In this document: positions 41,462 to 51,448 of the stretch, piece by piece
Position numbering within the stretch: the first letter of the stretch is position 1
Layout: each line of letters begins with the position of its first letter
Source of the DNA: Gammaproteobacteria bacterium
GTDB taxonomy: Bacteria; Pseudomonadota; Gammaproteobacteria; Pseudomonadales; Cellvibrionaceae
Length of the DNA stretch: 64,000 nt
NCBI GenBank assembly: GCA_021151835.1
Contig: JAGKWO010000035.1
Coordinates: forward strand, 1-64,000
Direction: 5' to 3'
The notes under the pieces: model-generated
What the model was told of the DNA's origin: nothing
Databases searched by the model: none
The model's input: only the letters and a program-made list of their open reading frames with translations
Made by a program: the position numbers and the translations under genes

Positions 41462-41492
41462 GGCCAGCTTAGCCCCCAAAGCCGGCTTTTGT
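41462..41492 (+). terminator. Possible terminator before aroA
   Basis: Imperfect stem GCCAGCTT/AAGCCGGC with a loop of about 9 nt and TTTTG tail. It separates the island from aroA. Confidence 0.45.
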
Positions 41493-41587
41493 TATGCCCC
41501 AACCCCCAGAAACAGGTATGATGCGCCCCTCAATTTCCGGCTTGTAGCCGAACTTCTTGTATAACTTCACCGATAAACAGGTTCACG

Positions 41588-42874
41588 ATGGAATTTCTCG
41601 ATCTCGCTCCCGTTACCCGTGCCCAGGGCACTGTGCATTTGCCCGGTTCCAAAAGTATCTCCAACCGTACCCTGCTGCTGGCGGCGCTGGCTTCGGGTGA
41701 GACGCAGATTCGCGATTTGCTGAAGTCGGACGATACCGACCGTATGCTGGAGGCGCTGGCGTCGTTGGGCGTGAGCGTGACCAAAACGGGCGAGAATGAT
41801 TACCGCGTGGTGGGTACTGGCGGCAGCTTTCCTAATAAGGAGGCGGATCTGTTCCTGGGGAATGCGGGTACTGCGTTTCGCCCGCTGACGGCGGCGCTGG
41901 CGCTGAGTGGCGGTACTTACAAATTGCACGGCGTGCCGCGTATGCATGAGCGACCGATTGGTGATTTGGTGGATGCGTTGCGTCAGATCGGCGCGGATAT
42001 TACCTGCCTCGGTGAAGAAGGTTTTCCGCCGTTGTTGATTAAGCCGGCGCAAATCGCGGCAAATGGCAGCATTAAAATCCGTGGCGATGTCTCCAGCCAA
42101 TTCCTCACCGCATTGCTGATGGCATTGCCGATGACTGGCAAAGAAACACAAATAGAATTGGTAAGCGAACTTATTTCCAAGCCCTACATTGAAATCACCC
42201 TCAAGTTGATGGCGCAATTCGGTGTTGCTGTTAAGCGCGATGGTTGGGAGCGTTTTACGGTTCCGGCAGCAACGGGTTACAACAGTCCTGGTACTGTATA
42301 TGTGGAAGGCGATGCATCTTCCGCGTCTTACTTCCTTGCCGCCGGTGCATTGGGTGGTGGTCCGTTGCGTGTGCAAGGTGTGGGGGCAAATAGCATCCAG
42401 GGTGATGTAGCTTTTGCTGATGCGCTCGCCGAAATTGGTGTGACTATCACCAAAGGTGAAAACTGGATTGAAGCGTCTGCGCCTTCATTGCCGCTCAAAG
42501 CCTTTGATCGCGACTTCAACCACATTCCCGATGCGGCAATGACGCTTGCAGTGGTTGCGCTTTTCTGCGATGGTCCGTCGCGTTTAACCAATATCGCCAG
42601 CTGGCGCGTGAAAGAAACGGATCGCATCTCGGCGATGGCAACTGAGTTACGTAAACTCGGCGCGATTGTGGAAGAGGGTGAAGATTGGTTGCGCGTGACA
42701 CCTGTGGAAAATTTAATTGCGAATGCGGCAATCGATACTTACGACGATCACCGTATGGCGATGTGTTTCTCGCTGGCAAGCTTTGGTGGTGTGCCGGTGC
42801 GCATTAACGATCCAAAATGTACCGCCAAAACCTTCCCGACGTATTTCGATGTTTTCGGTTCAGTTGTTAAATAA
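41588..42874 (+). CDS. aroA: 3-phosphoshikimate 1-carboxyvinyltransferase (EPSP synthase)
   Basis: A 428-aa enzyme of the shikimate pathway that joins shikimate-3-phosphate and phosphoenolpyruvate. Signatures: LPGSKSISNRTLLLAAL at the N-terminus (Lys22-type PEP contact), GNAGTAFRPLTAAL, and RVKETDRISAMATELRKLG near the C-terminus. Sequence resembles class I EPSP synthases (GNAGTA.RPL). It marks the return to chromosomal backbone and is cotranscribed with the thioesterase 10 bp downstream. Confidence 0.97.
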   Translation: MEFLDLAPVTRAQGTVHLPGSKSISNRTLLLAALASGETQIRDLLKSDDTDRMLEALASLGVSVTKTGENDYRVVGTGGSFPNKEADLFLGNAGTAFRPLTAALALSGGTYKLHGVPRMHERPIGDLVDALRQIGADITCLGEEGFPPLLIKPAQIAANGSIKIRGDVSSQFLTALLMALPMTGKETQIELVSELISKPYIEITLKLMAQFGVAVKRDGWERFTVPAATGYNSPGTVYVEGDASSASYFLAAGALGGGPLRVQGVGANSIQGDVAFADALAEIGVTITKGENWIEASAPSLPLKAFDRDFNHIPDAAMTLAVVALFCDGPSRLTNIASWRVKETDRISAMATELRKLGAIVEEGEDWLRVTPVENLIANAAIDTYDDHRMAMCFSLASFGGVPVRINDPKCTAKTFPTYFDVFGSVVK

Positions 42875-42884
42875 AGAGAGAGCT

Positions 42885-43301
42885 ATGGATAAGGAACTAT
42901 TTACCCTCGATTTTAAAGTGCGCGATTACGAATGCGATATGCAAGGCATTGTGAATAACAGTGTTTACCAGAATTACCTGGAGCATACGCGCCACGAATT
43001 TTTGTTATCCAAAGGCATCGATTTTGCGGAGCTGGCGCGTCAGAAAATTAATCTGGTGGTGTTGCGCGCAGAGCTGGACTACAAGCAACCGCTGACCAGT
43101 GGCGACGAGTTTTATGTGGATACAGAAGTGGTGCAATCATCGCGTGTGCGCTTTGATTTTCTGCAAAACATTTATCGCAAGCGCGATAACAAATTAATGC
43201 TGGCTGCAAAAATTACCGGTACTTCGGTGAATGAGCGCGGCCGTCCGTTTGTGCCGGATGTGATCGTCAAGTTGTTTCCGGAAGAGCAGGTAGCAGAATA
43301 G
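42885..43301 (+). CDS. Acyl-CoA thioesterase, 4HBT hotdog family
   Basis: A 138-aa hotdog-fold protein. ATG 42885 lies 10 bp after aroA with AGAGAG upstream. The motif VRDYECDMQGIVNNSVYQNYLEHTR has the Asp/Asn-containing active-site helix of YbgC/4-hydroxybenzoyl-CoA thioesterases (D-x-x-G-x-V-x-N-x-x-Y). It hydrolyses acyl-CoA; the substrate is not known. Confidence 0.9.
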   Translation: MDKELFTLDFKVRDYECDMQGIVNNSVYQNYLEHTRHEFLLSKGIDFAELARQKINLVVLRAELDYKQPLTSGDEFYVDTEVVQSSRVRFDFLQNIYRKRDNKLMLAAKITGTSVNERGRPFVPDVIVKLFPEEQVAE

Positions 43302-43320
43302 TTTTCTGGGCTGATTGAAA

Positions 43321-43349
43321 AAATGTCGCACTGGTTGCGGCATTTTTTG
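43321..43349 (+). terminator. Terminator after the thioesterase gene
   Basis: Stem AATGTCGCA/TGCGGCATT (one G-T pair) with CTGGT loop and T run. Confidence 0.7.
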
Positions 43350-43500
43350 TTGTGTTGCTGTCTTGCTCAAATCAAACGTGCTTTTTTTGTTGCAGCATTG
43401 TGTTAATCCTGGCTGTTTATTATTCGTTTTTTATTGCCAACTTTAAGAATTTTAATATTTGTAAAACGCATGGTTTTTATAATAATTAATGGGAGATGTT

Positions 43501-46500
43501 ATGCGGTGGTTTGTTAAGTTTGTGTGCCTGGTTTGGTTGAGTATTTTATCTTTTACTGCCTCTGCATTAGATATCAATATTTCCCGTTACAAGGTATATG
43601 AAGCGGACCTCAATGGCGATGGGAAGCTGGATTATTATTTCCAGGGCAAACAATTATTTGTCCCGCTACATGGGGACATAATGATTCCGATAGTTTTACC
43701 TGCACCAGCAAGTTTGACTATTTACAGCTATGGTACCCAGTATTTTGTTCCGGTTGAGGAAAGCTATTCCGAGGCAGAATTATTAATAAAATTTCTGCAG
43801 CCAAGTTCTGCTTCTTCCGCAAGTTTGCAAACTGTTGTCACTAATGCAGTTGTGCCCCGTTTTGATTTCAACACCCAAGCGCCTGCCGAATTTAATTATT
43901 CCCTCACAGCCTCTAACGTTCCTGATGTAGGTGCAGGCCAATTGGTGGGAACTACACAGGGAAAACTGGCCATTAATAATGGAATTGCCAATTATTCTGT
44001 GCAGCTTGATTTGCCACCAGCCGTTCGCGATTTGAAGCCTAATTTATCGCTTAATTACAATAGTCGTTCTGGTAATGGTTTGATGGGGGTTGGTTGGAGT
44101 TTAAATGGCTTATCAGCCATCACTCGCTGCCGTACAAGCTTTGCAACCGAAGGCGCAGAAGCACAAAAATCCAATCCGCGTTATTCGGTTGGTGATCGCT
44201 TGTGTCTGGATGGGCAAAAACTGGTGGTCGCATCCAGTACAACGGCCGCCAATGATTCTGCCTATTGGACTGCGGGTACTGAATACAAAACCGAGCTGGA
44301 TAATTTTGCAAAAATTGTCGCGTACGGTTCGAGTGCCAATGGTGGCCATGGTTATTTTAAAGTCTGGACCAAAGACGGGCGCATCCTGACCTACGGTGCA
44401 GAAGAGAATTCACAAGCCAGTAAAGTTTATGCCACCAACCAGAGCGCTGGTCCTATTAAAACCTGGGCTTTGGACAAGGTGGAAGATGCTTACGGCAACA
44501 GCTACACCATTACCTATGAGCGCGATACCACCACAGGTGAACACTATCCGTTGCAAATTAACCTGGGCACTACCGGTTCGGTAGTATTCAGTTACCAATC
44601 CCGCACCGGCCAAACGCCGTGGGGCTATGATGTTGGCAACAAATATCAATTCACCAAAGTGTTGGACAAAGTAACAACCTATGTTGGTTCAACACAAACA
44701 ACACCCATCAAGCAATACGATATTGATTACAAAATCAGTACAACAACCAATCGGGAACTGGTGGATAAAATTGTCGAGTGCGGCTATGAGTCCGGCACGC
44801 AAAAATGTGCGCGACCGTTGACGTTTGATTGGCAAGCCGGAGAGCTTGGTTTTGAAAGTACACCATATCCCGTAACTTCCAATGCGGTCCTATTCGAAGA
44901 CTTTAATGGTGATGGCTATGTGGATGCGATCGGCAAAACTCGGCTATTAAGTTGGGGGTCTGCAACCGGGAACATGACTGCTGCAGATTATGAAGAGGCG
45001 GACTCTTTCCAGGTCATCCAAACCCACCAAGGAAAAGCTGCTATCAGGGTCATTCGGCGCGTCCAAGGTTCAACAAAATATCTCGATGTTTATTTAAGTC
45101 GTATGGCTCCCTCAAGTTCAATGAGCTCTCAATTAATTACCACTGTGACGGTCGGTGAAAGTGAGCCCATTGTTGAAGTTGTTGACTGGAACAACGATGG
45201 GTTGACGGACTTGCAAATTAAAAATCAATTCTGGATACAGCAAGCTAATGCATCATTCATGAGCCCTTCCGGGAATGCAGTAGACGCTACTGCAATTTTC
45301 GCAGAACGCAGTTATGTTGATGTCAATAACGATGGCCTTCTGGATTATACGGTAGTTACCTTTAACGGGTGGATTCAGGGGAGTGATTACAATAATACGC
45401 TCGACGCATATTTCAGTACTGGTACGCACTTTGATGGAAGCCAAAGCTTTGGACGAGTGAATAACAACCCATTGCTCGTTCGAGTACCTGGTGTTGGCAG
45501 TAGTTATGCGCCGATCCATTTGTCCATGCGACCCAGTTTAGGTTTTTGGCGTACTTGGGTTGATATCAATGGCGATGGTAACCCGGATGTGCTTTATCGA
45601 GATTCTCACTCACAAGATCCTAATATAAGGGGCAAATGGGCAATCAAGTTGTCTGTTGGAAAAAGTGTATCGCACACGGCGCTACCACTTGTATCTACTG
45701 GTATATGGGTTGCTCCAATGAGTGGTGGCGTTACTGCGCAATATTCCTTTGTGACGGATTACAACAAGGATGGTGTGGATGATTTTATAGTCTTTTTCAA
45801 GGATTCCTCTGCTGCACCCAGGATGCGTGTATTTTATGGCTCCTACATCAATGGAGCTTTATCCTTTATTAATAGTGGTGTAGACCCATTCATGGGCAAG
45901 CTGGACTATCTGGTGGAGTTAGAGCCTTCACTGGCGGAGTCAGTTGGGGAAACGATCAGGCCTTTTCGTGGGGATGTAAACAATGATGGCATTATGGATT
46001 TGGTGGTTAATGGTCAAGCCTATCTGGGTAAACAACAACAACCCGACCTGATCAATAAAATCACCGACGGTTTTGGTGCGGAAACAAAAATTGCTTACAG
46101 CCCATTGGTGGGCGATGCTAATAACGGTTCGCCACTCTATACCCCGGACAATTCTACGCCGGTATTCCCGCTTGCGCCTATCAACCGCGCAACGCAAGTG
46201 GTTAAACAAGTATCTGCTTCCAATGGGCAGAGCGGTTTTAATCACACGTATTTCAACTACACGGGAGGTGTGCGGGATTTGTTGCGTGGTTCCAGTGGAT
46301 TTAAATCTATTGTTATTACCAATGCAGCGACAAATACAGTAGCAATAACTGAATACCTTCAGGATTGGCCTTATAACGGGCGCATTAAAAAGCAAACAAT
46401 AAAAGAGACAAGCGGAAAACTAATCAGTATTTCTGAAAACAGTTATACGCTGCATTCACAAAATGCGCGCTTCGCATATTTGTCCTTTTCATTGCAAAAG

Positions 46501-49500
46501 AATTATGCGCTTGCGGCCACGAGTGAAAGTGCGCCGGTCAGTGTGAGCAAAATCACCAATATCTTTGATACCTGCGGTAACTTGACTGAACAAGCCTCTA
46601 GGGTTGGTACTGGTTTTAGTGGTGTAGAGGTAACGGGTGAGTTAAATACCCAATCAGTTGTTAATGTTTATGACTACAACAATACCTCTGCGTGCCACGA
46701 TGATTTCCTAACCAGCAACACACAGACCGTAGCCAAAACGGGTAACACAGAGTCCAAAAGTATCGTCACTGAATTTACGCCCAATAGTCAGCGCGATGTT
46801 CACTCGCGTACCGATTTCAAAGGCGAAACTATTCAAAAAACTGTTACTTATGGTCGTGAGGCAAATGGGATAATTAATCAAATTACCGAAGCAGCGAAAG
46901 ATATTGATGGTAGTGATGCGCCTGCGCGAATCACTACACTTAGTAATTTTGTATACGGAATGTATCCACAAACCGTCGTTAATGCCGAAAACCATTCAAC
47001 GTCATTTACTTACGATTACCGTTTCGGCAGCGTTGCCACACAAACATTCCTGGGGTTAACAGCGGCCAACACCTACGATGCATTGGGGCGCTTGCGTCAA
47101 CAGCAATCGCCAGATAGTACGGTAACAAAAACAGTTGCTTTTTATTGCAGTAACGCACCGGTAACTTGTCCGGGCGGTGCTTACTATGGTGTTGCAACTA
47201 AAGTCACTAATGATTCCCAATCCGGAAAGTTGGGCAAGCCATTACAAATTACGTTTTACGATAAATTGCAACGCGAAGTGCGTGGTGTGGCTTATAGCCT
47301 GAATGGAAAAGTGATTAATCAAGCAGTTGAATACAGCACAAATGGCTATCTATCGCGAGTATCAGAACCTTATGCAACCGATGGAATAGCGGCAGACACT
47401 TCGCTGACAACTGCCTGGACAAATTACAGCGGTTACGACGCGTTGGGTCGCGCTACTACTATTACCGGTCCCGATGGCGGAACCAAAACAACCACGTTCT
47501 CTTTTGATGGTTATGGGTTGAAGACCAGCGAAAGTATTTTAGTAATAAAACCTGATAGTACGTCAGAAACACAAACTACCAGCAGCTGGATCAATTCGTT
47601 AGGGCAAGTTACGCGTGTTGAAGATGCACTGCTAAACACTGTGTCGTACAGTTACGATGCGCTTGGTAATCTCCAAACAACATTGGTGAATAATAAAGTC
47701 GCGACACAAATCGATGTGCTTCACGACCTTGCCGGTAATAAAACCTATATCAAGGATCCAGATGCGGGAGTAATTAATTTTGATTACAACGGCTTTGGTG
47801 AATTGCGCAAACAAACCTGGCAAAAAAATATTGCCGGTGTTGAAAAATATATTACCTATGGTTACGACAAATTAGGCCGTCAAGTCACCCGTACCGATAA
47901 ACCTGCAAGTGGCAGTACTGTTTCCTATTCCTGGGTGTGGGACACCAAGCAACAAGGCCAATTATCATCACGTTCCGGCAATGGATTCAGTGAAGAATAT
48001 TTCTATGATGGCTTCTCGCGTTTGTCACGCCAGATTGTCAGCACCTCCGGGTTAAGCGGCGGAGAGTTTACTTATACCTACGATAATTTCGGGCGTGAGG
48101 AAACGGTTAAATATCCGAATGGTTTTAAAATACAACGTGATTACCATGCCGATGGTTATCAGGTACAAACGCGCGATGTTACATCGTCACCCAGAGTGTT
48201 GTGGGCATTAGGAAATACGATTGATAGTCGCGGAACATTGAATAAACAACTGTGGGGCAATGGTGTTGTTACCCAAACCGGATTTGATGCAAATAGCGGA
48301 AGGCTTTCCAGTATTAAATCCGGCCGCTTAAGCAGCACTAATACCATCACCAATTTGTATGGAAATATCCAAAACCTCAGTTACACCTTCGACTCGTTAG
48401 GAAACCTTCGTTCGCGCACTACACAGCGTACTAACGATAACGGTGTCGCCACTGAAAATATTACGGAAGCCTATAGTTATGACCAACTCAATCGCGTAAA
48501 AACGGTTACTACTAGCGGATTATTTGCGCGCACCCAAACGTTTGGTTACGACACGGACGGTTTGGGTAATTTAACGAGCCGTTCCGATATGCTCGCAGGC
48601 AGTTCAATCAATAACGATGTCGGTGAACTGAAATACGAGCAAGTACGCAATGCCGGTGTGCATGCGGTTACATCTGCTGGCGGTGTGAATTACAGCTACG
48701 ACAATTACGGCAACATGATTGCACGTGGCAGTGAATCGATTATTTACGATACCTTCAACAAACCCACGCGCATTGCCGGTGCCTCCATCACTGATTTCTA
48801 CTACGGCCCGGACCACGAACTTTACAAAGAAGTCAGCGGCACAAAAACGACGTACAAACTTGCCGGTGGTTTGTATGAAGTGATTGTGGATGGAACAACG
48901 ACCACGCAAAAAAGTTATGTCGATGGTGTGATCCTGAACAATCGTGTTCTCACCAACGGCACACAAAGCGCGAACGACACCCACTACCTCCATACCGATC
49001 ATTTGGGTTCAGTGGAAGCGACTACGAATGCGTTAGGTCAATTTGTTAACCGCATGAGCTTTGGTGCATGGGGTAAGCGGCAGAAATCGGATTGGAAGCC
49101 GGGAACTCCTACTGAGAATTTCTTAACCTCGAATGGGTTTACGGGGCATGACCAGCTGGATAATCATAATCTGGTGCATATGGGTGGACGGGTTTATGAT
49201 CCGAATCTTGGAAGATTCCTGAGTGCAGACCTATACATTCAATCGCCGTACAACACGCAGAGTTTTAATCGTTATAGTTATACGTTTAATAATCCGTTGA
49301 GCTATACAGACCCAACTGGGTATAGCACTGATCTCATGCAATATTTTATGAATCAGTATCATCAGCAGTCTGCATCTTGGTCTTGGTCAACTACCGTGTC
49401 TTATTTAAAGACCGAACGAACTTTATGGGAAGGGCATACCAAGGGAATGAGCGATTACCACTATTGGTGGGAGACTGATACCTCGACAGCCAATTCGGTA

Positions 49501-50070
49501 AGTGCGAGTTCTATTTTTCAAACCGTGTCATACAACGCTCCTTCATGGGGAGCCGGACCATTCAGGATTAATAATTACGAGCCAGGTATACAGCAAGCGT
49601 GTGGTGGTGATGCGCAATGCATGCAGAGTATGCGTGCTGATATGGCCGAGGAGCATTTTGAATTGGTGGCGTTGGCTGCTGGTGGTGAAGTAGGTATTTT
49701 AGGGAAGGCTGCTTTGGAAGCTCGTGCGGCCAAGGCAGCGGCGGCGGAGTTGAAGAAAGCGGAGGCGGCGCGAGATGCTCTTGCTGCTGACTTAAAGCGC
49801 AAGCATGCTACTTATGCCGGTGGACATAAAAATGGAAAAGTAACTTCTGGGTGCTCTAGTAATCCTTCTGGCTGTGCTGAAGATGATATTGCTCGGCAAT
49901 TAGGTTCTGATGCAAAGATGACAGGAGCTAAGGGTTGGCGAAAAAATAATGAAACGGGAGAGGTCGAGTTGAGAGATATCCCTGTTTGTACTACTTGCCA
50001 ATCCAAATATAGTATTGATCAGTTCCCTGCTGATATAAAGTACCAGCCAGGCGGTGCCTGGAGTAAATAA
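43501..50070 (+). CDS. SpvB/FG-GAP/RHS polymorphic toxin with C-terminal deaminase-like domain
   Basis: A 2189-aa exported protein. ATG 43501 has GGGAG 5 bp upstream. Signal peptide about 1-22. An SpvB-like domain follows (about 140-320, LKPNLSLNYNSRSGNGLMGV). FG-GAP/VCBS-like units DxNxDGxxD occur six times between about 470 and 850 (DFNGDGYVD, DWNNDGLTD, DVNNDGLLD, DINGDGNPD, DYNKDGVDD, DVNNDGIMD). A long YD-repeat region (about 1180-1800) and the RHS core (HTDHLGSVEATTNA, GRFLSADLYIQ, NPLSYTDPTGY near 1940) close the shell. The 250-residue tip has an Ala-rich helix and a deaminase-type zinc signature: Cys2125-Ala-Glu2127 and PVCTTC (Cys2163, Cys2166). Probably deaminates nucleic acid or nucleotides in target cells. 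Confidence 0.85.
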   Translation: MRWFVKFVCLVWLSILSFTASALDINISRYKVYEADLNGDGKLDYYFQGKQLFVPLHGDIMIPIVLPAPASLTIYSYGTQYFVPVEESYSEAELLIKFLQPSSASSASLQTVVTNAVVPRFDFNTQAPAEFNYSLTASNVPDVGAGQLVGTTQGKLAINNGIANYSVQLDLPPAVRDLKPNLSLNYNSRSGNGLMGVGWSLNGLSAITRCRTSFATEGAEAQKSNPRYSVGDRLCLDGQKLVVASSTTAANDSAYWTAGTEYKTELDNFAKIVAYGSSANGGHGYFKVWTKDGRILTYGAEENSQASKVYATNQSAGPIKTWALDKVEDAYGNSYTITYERDTTTGEHYPLQINLGTTGSVVFSYQSRTGQTPWGYDVGNKYQFTKVLDKVTTYVGSTQTTPIKQYDIDYKISTTTNRELVDKIVECGYESGTQKCARPLTFDWQAGELGFESTPYPVTSNAVLFEDFNGDGYVDAIGKTRLLSWGSATGNMTAADYEEADSFQVIQTHQGKAAIRVIRRVQGSTKYLDVYLSRMAPSSSMSSQLITTVTVGESEPIVEVVDWNNDGLTDLQIKNQFWIQQANASFMSPSGNAVDATAIFAERSYVDVNNDGLLDYTVVTFNGWIQGSDYNNTLDAYFSTGTHFDGSQSFGRVNNNPLLVRVPGVGSSYAPIHLSMRPSLGFWRTWVDINGDGNPDVLYRDSHSQDPNIRGKWAIKLSVGKSVSHTALPLVSTGIWVAPMSGGVTAQYSFVTDYNKDGVDDFIVFFKDSSAAPRMRVFYGSYINGALSFINSGVDPFMGKLDYLVELEPSLAESVGETIRPFRGDVNNDGIMDLVVNGQAYLGKQQQPDLINKITDGFGAETKIAYSPLVGDANNGSPLYTPDNSTPVFPLAPINRATQVVKQVSASNGQSGFNHTYFNYTGGVRDLLRGSSGFKSIVITNAATNTVAITEYLQDWPYNGRIKKQTIKETSGKLISISENSYTLHSQNARFAYLSFSLQKNYALAATSESAPVSVSKITNIFDTCGNLTEQASRVGTGFSGVEVTGELNTQSVVNVYDYNNTSACHDDFLTSNTQTVAKTGNTESKSIVTEFTPNSQRDVHSRTDFKGETIQKTVTYGREANGIINQITEAAKDIDGSDAPARITTLSNFVYGMYPQTVVNAENHSTSFTYDYRFGSVATQTFLGLTAANTYDALGRLRQQQSPDSTVTKTVAFYCSNAPVTCPGGAYYGVATKVTNDSQSGKLGKPLQITFYDKLQREVRGVAYSLNGKVINQAVEYSTNGYLSRVSEPYATDGIAADTSLTTAWTNYSGYDALGRATTITGPDGGTKTTTFSFDGYGLKTSESILVIKPDSTSETQTTSSWINSLGQVTRVEDALLNTVSYSYDALGNLQTTLVNNKVATQIDVLHDLAGNKTYIKDPDAGVINFDYNGFGELRKQTWQKNIAGVEKYITYGYDKLGRQVTRTDKPASGSTVSYSWVWDTKQQGQLSSRSGNGFSEEYFYDGFSRLSRQIVSTSGLSGGEFTYTYDNFGREETVKYPNGFKIQRDYHADGYQVQTRDVTSSPRVLWALGNTIDSRGTLNKQLWGNGVVTQTGFDANSGRLSSIKSGRLSSTNTITNLYGNIQNLSYTFDSLGNLRSRTTQRTNDNGVATENITEAYSYDQLNRVKTVTTSGLFARTQTFGYDTDGLGNLTSRSDMLAGSSINNDVGELKYEQVRNAGVHAVTSAGGVNYSYDNYGNMIARGSESIIYDTFNKPTRIAGASITDFYYGPDHELYKEVSGTKTTYKLAGGLYEVIVDGTTTTQKSYVDGVILNNRVLTNGTQSANDTHYLHTDHLGSVEATTNALGQFVNRMSFGAWGKRQKSDWKPGTPTENFLTSNGFTGHDQLDNHNLVHMGGRVYDPNLGRFLSADLYIQSPYNTQSFNRYSYTFNNPLSYTDPTGYSTDLMQYFMNQYHQQSASWSWSTTVSYLKTERTLWEGHTKGMSDYHYWWETDTSTANSVSASSIFQTVSYNAPSWGAGPFRINNYEPGIQQACGGDAQCMQSMRADMAEEHFELVALAAGGEVGILGKAALEARAAKAAAAELKKAEAARDALAADLKRKHATYAGGHKNGKVTSGCSSNPSGCAEDDIARQLGSDAKMTGAKGWRKNNETGEVELRDIPVCTTCQSKYSIDQFPADIKYQPGGAWSK

Positions 50071-50100
50071 CTACTTATATTTAAAATAATTGGGCGAATT

Positions 50101-50499
50101 ATGTTGAATGTTGAAGAGTTGAAAAAAGAAATACTCAATATAGATTGGGATGAATTTAATGGGCCGGAAGGCTATGAATCTAATCGTGTTGCAGATTCAT
50201 TAATATTGCTGGCTGAAATAAAGGACGCTCAAAAAGCCAATGACATTGGTAATAAAGTTACTTATGCAATTGGTAATGACCATGCTGGTGTTTATTACCC
50301 AGCTGTTTTATCTGCGCTAGATTTTATTATTATTTTGGAAAAGAACTCGGATGATAATAATGTTAGAAAAATTTGCTGTGGTGCAATATTAAATAATTTA
50401 TATTATTTTGAGCCGGAGCTGGGTAGTTATAATGGCTGTACAAGTAGTGAATTAAAAAGCTTTGTAGTAGATAAGTTACAATCATATTCAGATGAATAA
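50101..50499 (+). CDS. Probable immunity protein for the RHS toxin
   Basis: A 132-aa acidic, helical protein 30 bp after the toxin gene. Helical repeats (RVADSLILLAEIKDAQKAND, YPAVLSALDFIIILEK, VRKICCGAILNNLYYF) suggest a small HEAT-like solenoid. Position directly behind a hypervariable toxin tip is the standard place for its specific immunity gene. The family is not recognised. AT-richer than the toxin gene, as is common for exchanged tip-immunity cassettes. Confidence 0.75.
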   Translation: MLNVEELKKEILNIDWDEFNGPEGYESNRVADSLILLAEIKDAQKANDIGNKVTYAIGNDHAGVYYPAVLSALDFIIILEKNSDDNNVRKICCGAILNNLYYFEPELGSYNGCTSSELKSFVVDKLQSYSDE

Positions 50500-50530
50500 T
50501 AGTTTGTTGTCCCATTCAACAGTTCAAACC

Positions 50531-50560
50531 AAAAATGCCGCTTTTATAGCGGCATTTTTA
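50531..50560. terminator. Bidirectional terminator
   Basis: Perfect 11-bp stem AAAAATGCCGC/GCGGCATTTTT with a short loop between the immunity gene and the convergent SymE-like gene. Confidence 0.85.
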
Positions 50561-50570
50561 TTTACGTTCC

Positions 50571-50777
50571 TCACTCGGTTGTCAACACCAAACACCCGTG
50601 CATCACCCGAATGGTCACCGGTGAATTAATATCAAACCCCGCGTGTTTTAACCAATGGCCTTTGAGTTGCAGCCAGGGCACGGTGGCCTGTGGCGGGTAC
50701 TGGGTCTTGCGCCGGTAATCGTAAACCATGCTCCCGGTTTTGATTTTGCGAATGTGGCAGGGTGGTGTTGCTTGCAT
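50571..50777 (-). CDS. SymE-like protein
   Basis: A 68-aa protein with the SymE signature VPWLQLKGHWLKHAGFDINS followed by PVTIRVMHGCLVLTTE. SymE is an AbrB-fold protein whose E. coli member was described as an SOS-induced toxin that condenses DNA, controlled by antisense RNA SymR. No obvious LexA box lies upstream of 50777. SymE-like genes are often found next to RHS loci, as here. Confidence 0.8.
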   Translation of the reverse strand: MQATPPCHIRKIKTGSMVYDYRRKTQYPPQATVPWLQLKGHWLKHAGFDINSPVTIRVMHGCLVLTTE

Positions 50778-50915
50778 AGAATCGCGTCTAGTACGTAGGT
50801 TGTGGTGAGCATGCGAACCGCAACATAGTTAATCTTAAATGATGCTGTTAGATGTGTTAAAAAAAATTAATGCCACCTCCCTGGCAGCATTTTTTTCTAA
50901 TAATTCAATAAAGTA

Positions 50916-51386
50916 TTACAAACCCAAATCACTCAAACCCGGATGATCATCCGGGCGGCGCCCTTGTGGCCAATGGAATTTGCGTTCGCTTTCCTGAATG
51001 GCCAGATCGTTAATGCTTGCATAACGTTTTTGCATTAAACCATTTTCATCAAATTCCCAATTTTCATTGCCGTAAGAGCGGAACCATTGGCCGTTATCGT
51101 CATGCCATTCGTAGGCAAAACGCACGGCGATACGATTGCCTTCGTAAGCCCATAATTCTTTAATCAATCGATATTCTTTTTCTTTTGCCCATTTGCGCGT
51201 TAAAAACTCAACGATTTGCTCACGGCCTTTGGGGAATTCGTTACGGTTGCGCCATTGGCTGTCGGCAGTGTAGGCGAGTGATACTTTGTGCGGGTCGCGA
51301 TTATTCCAGCCATCTTCTGCGGCGCGCACTTTTTGGATGGCAGTGTCGCGTGTGAACGGTGGCAGTGGCGGGCGTGATTCAGTCAT
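50916..51386 (-). CDS. NTF2-like DUF1348 protein
   Basis: A 156-aa protein of the DUF1348 group: RPPLPPFTRDTAIQKVRAAE, AYTADSQWRNRNEF, AVRFAYEWHDDNGQWFRSYG, then NENWEF and FHWPQGRRPDDHPGLSDLGL. The fold is NTF2-like. Function unknown; members often neighbour redox genes. Downstream end of a leftward group that starts at the peroxidase-like gene and is divergent from a LysR regulator. Confidence 0.88.
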   Translation of the reverse strand: MTESRPPLPPFTRDTAIQKVRAAEDGWNNRDPHKVSLAYTADSQWRNRNEFPKGREQIVEFLTRKWAKEKEYRLIKELWAYEGNRIAVRFAYEWHDDNGQWFRSYGNENWEFDENGLMQKRYASINDLAIQESERKFHWPQGRRPDDHPGLSDLGL

Positions 51387-51448
51387 CGGGTGGCTCCTGG
51401 ATAAAAGTTATCAATTAAAATTTCAAATCAAAAAATCCACAATAGATA

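Noticed and set aside
46700..47830. Open frames on the minus strand across the RHS gene
   Set aside because: They lie in frames opposite to a single unbroken 6.5-kb gene, have no ribosome sites and no recognisable protein pattern.
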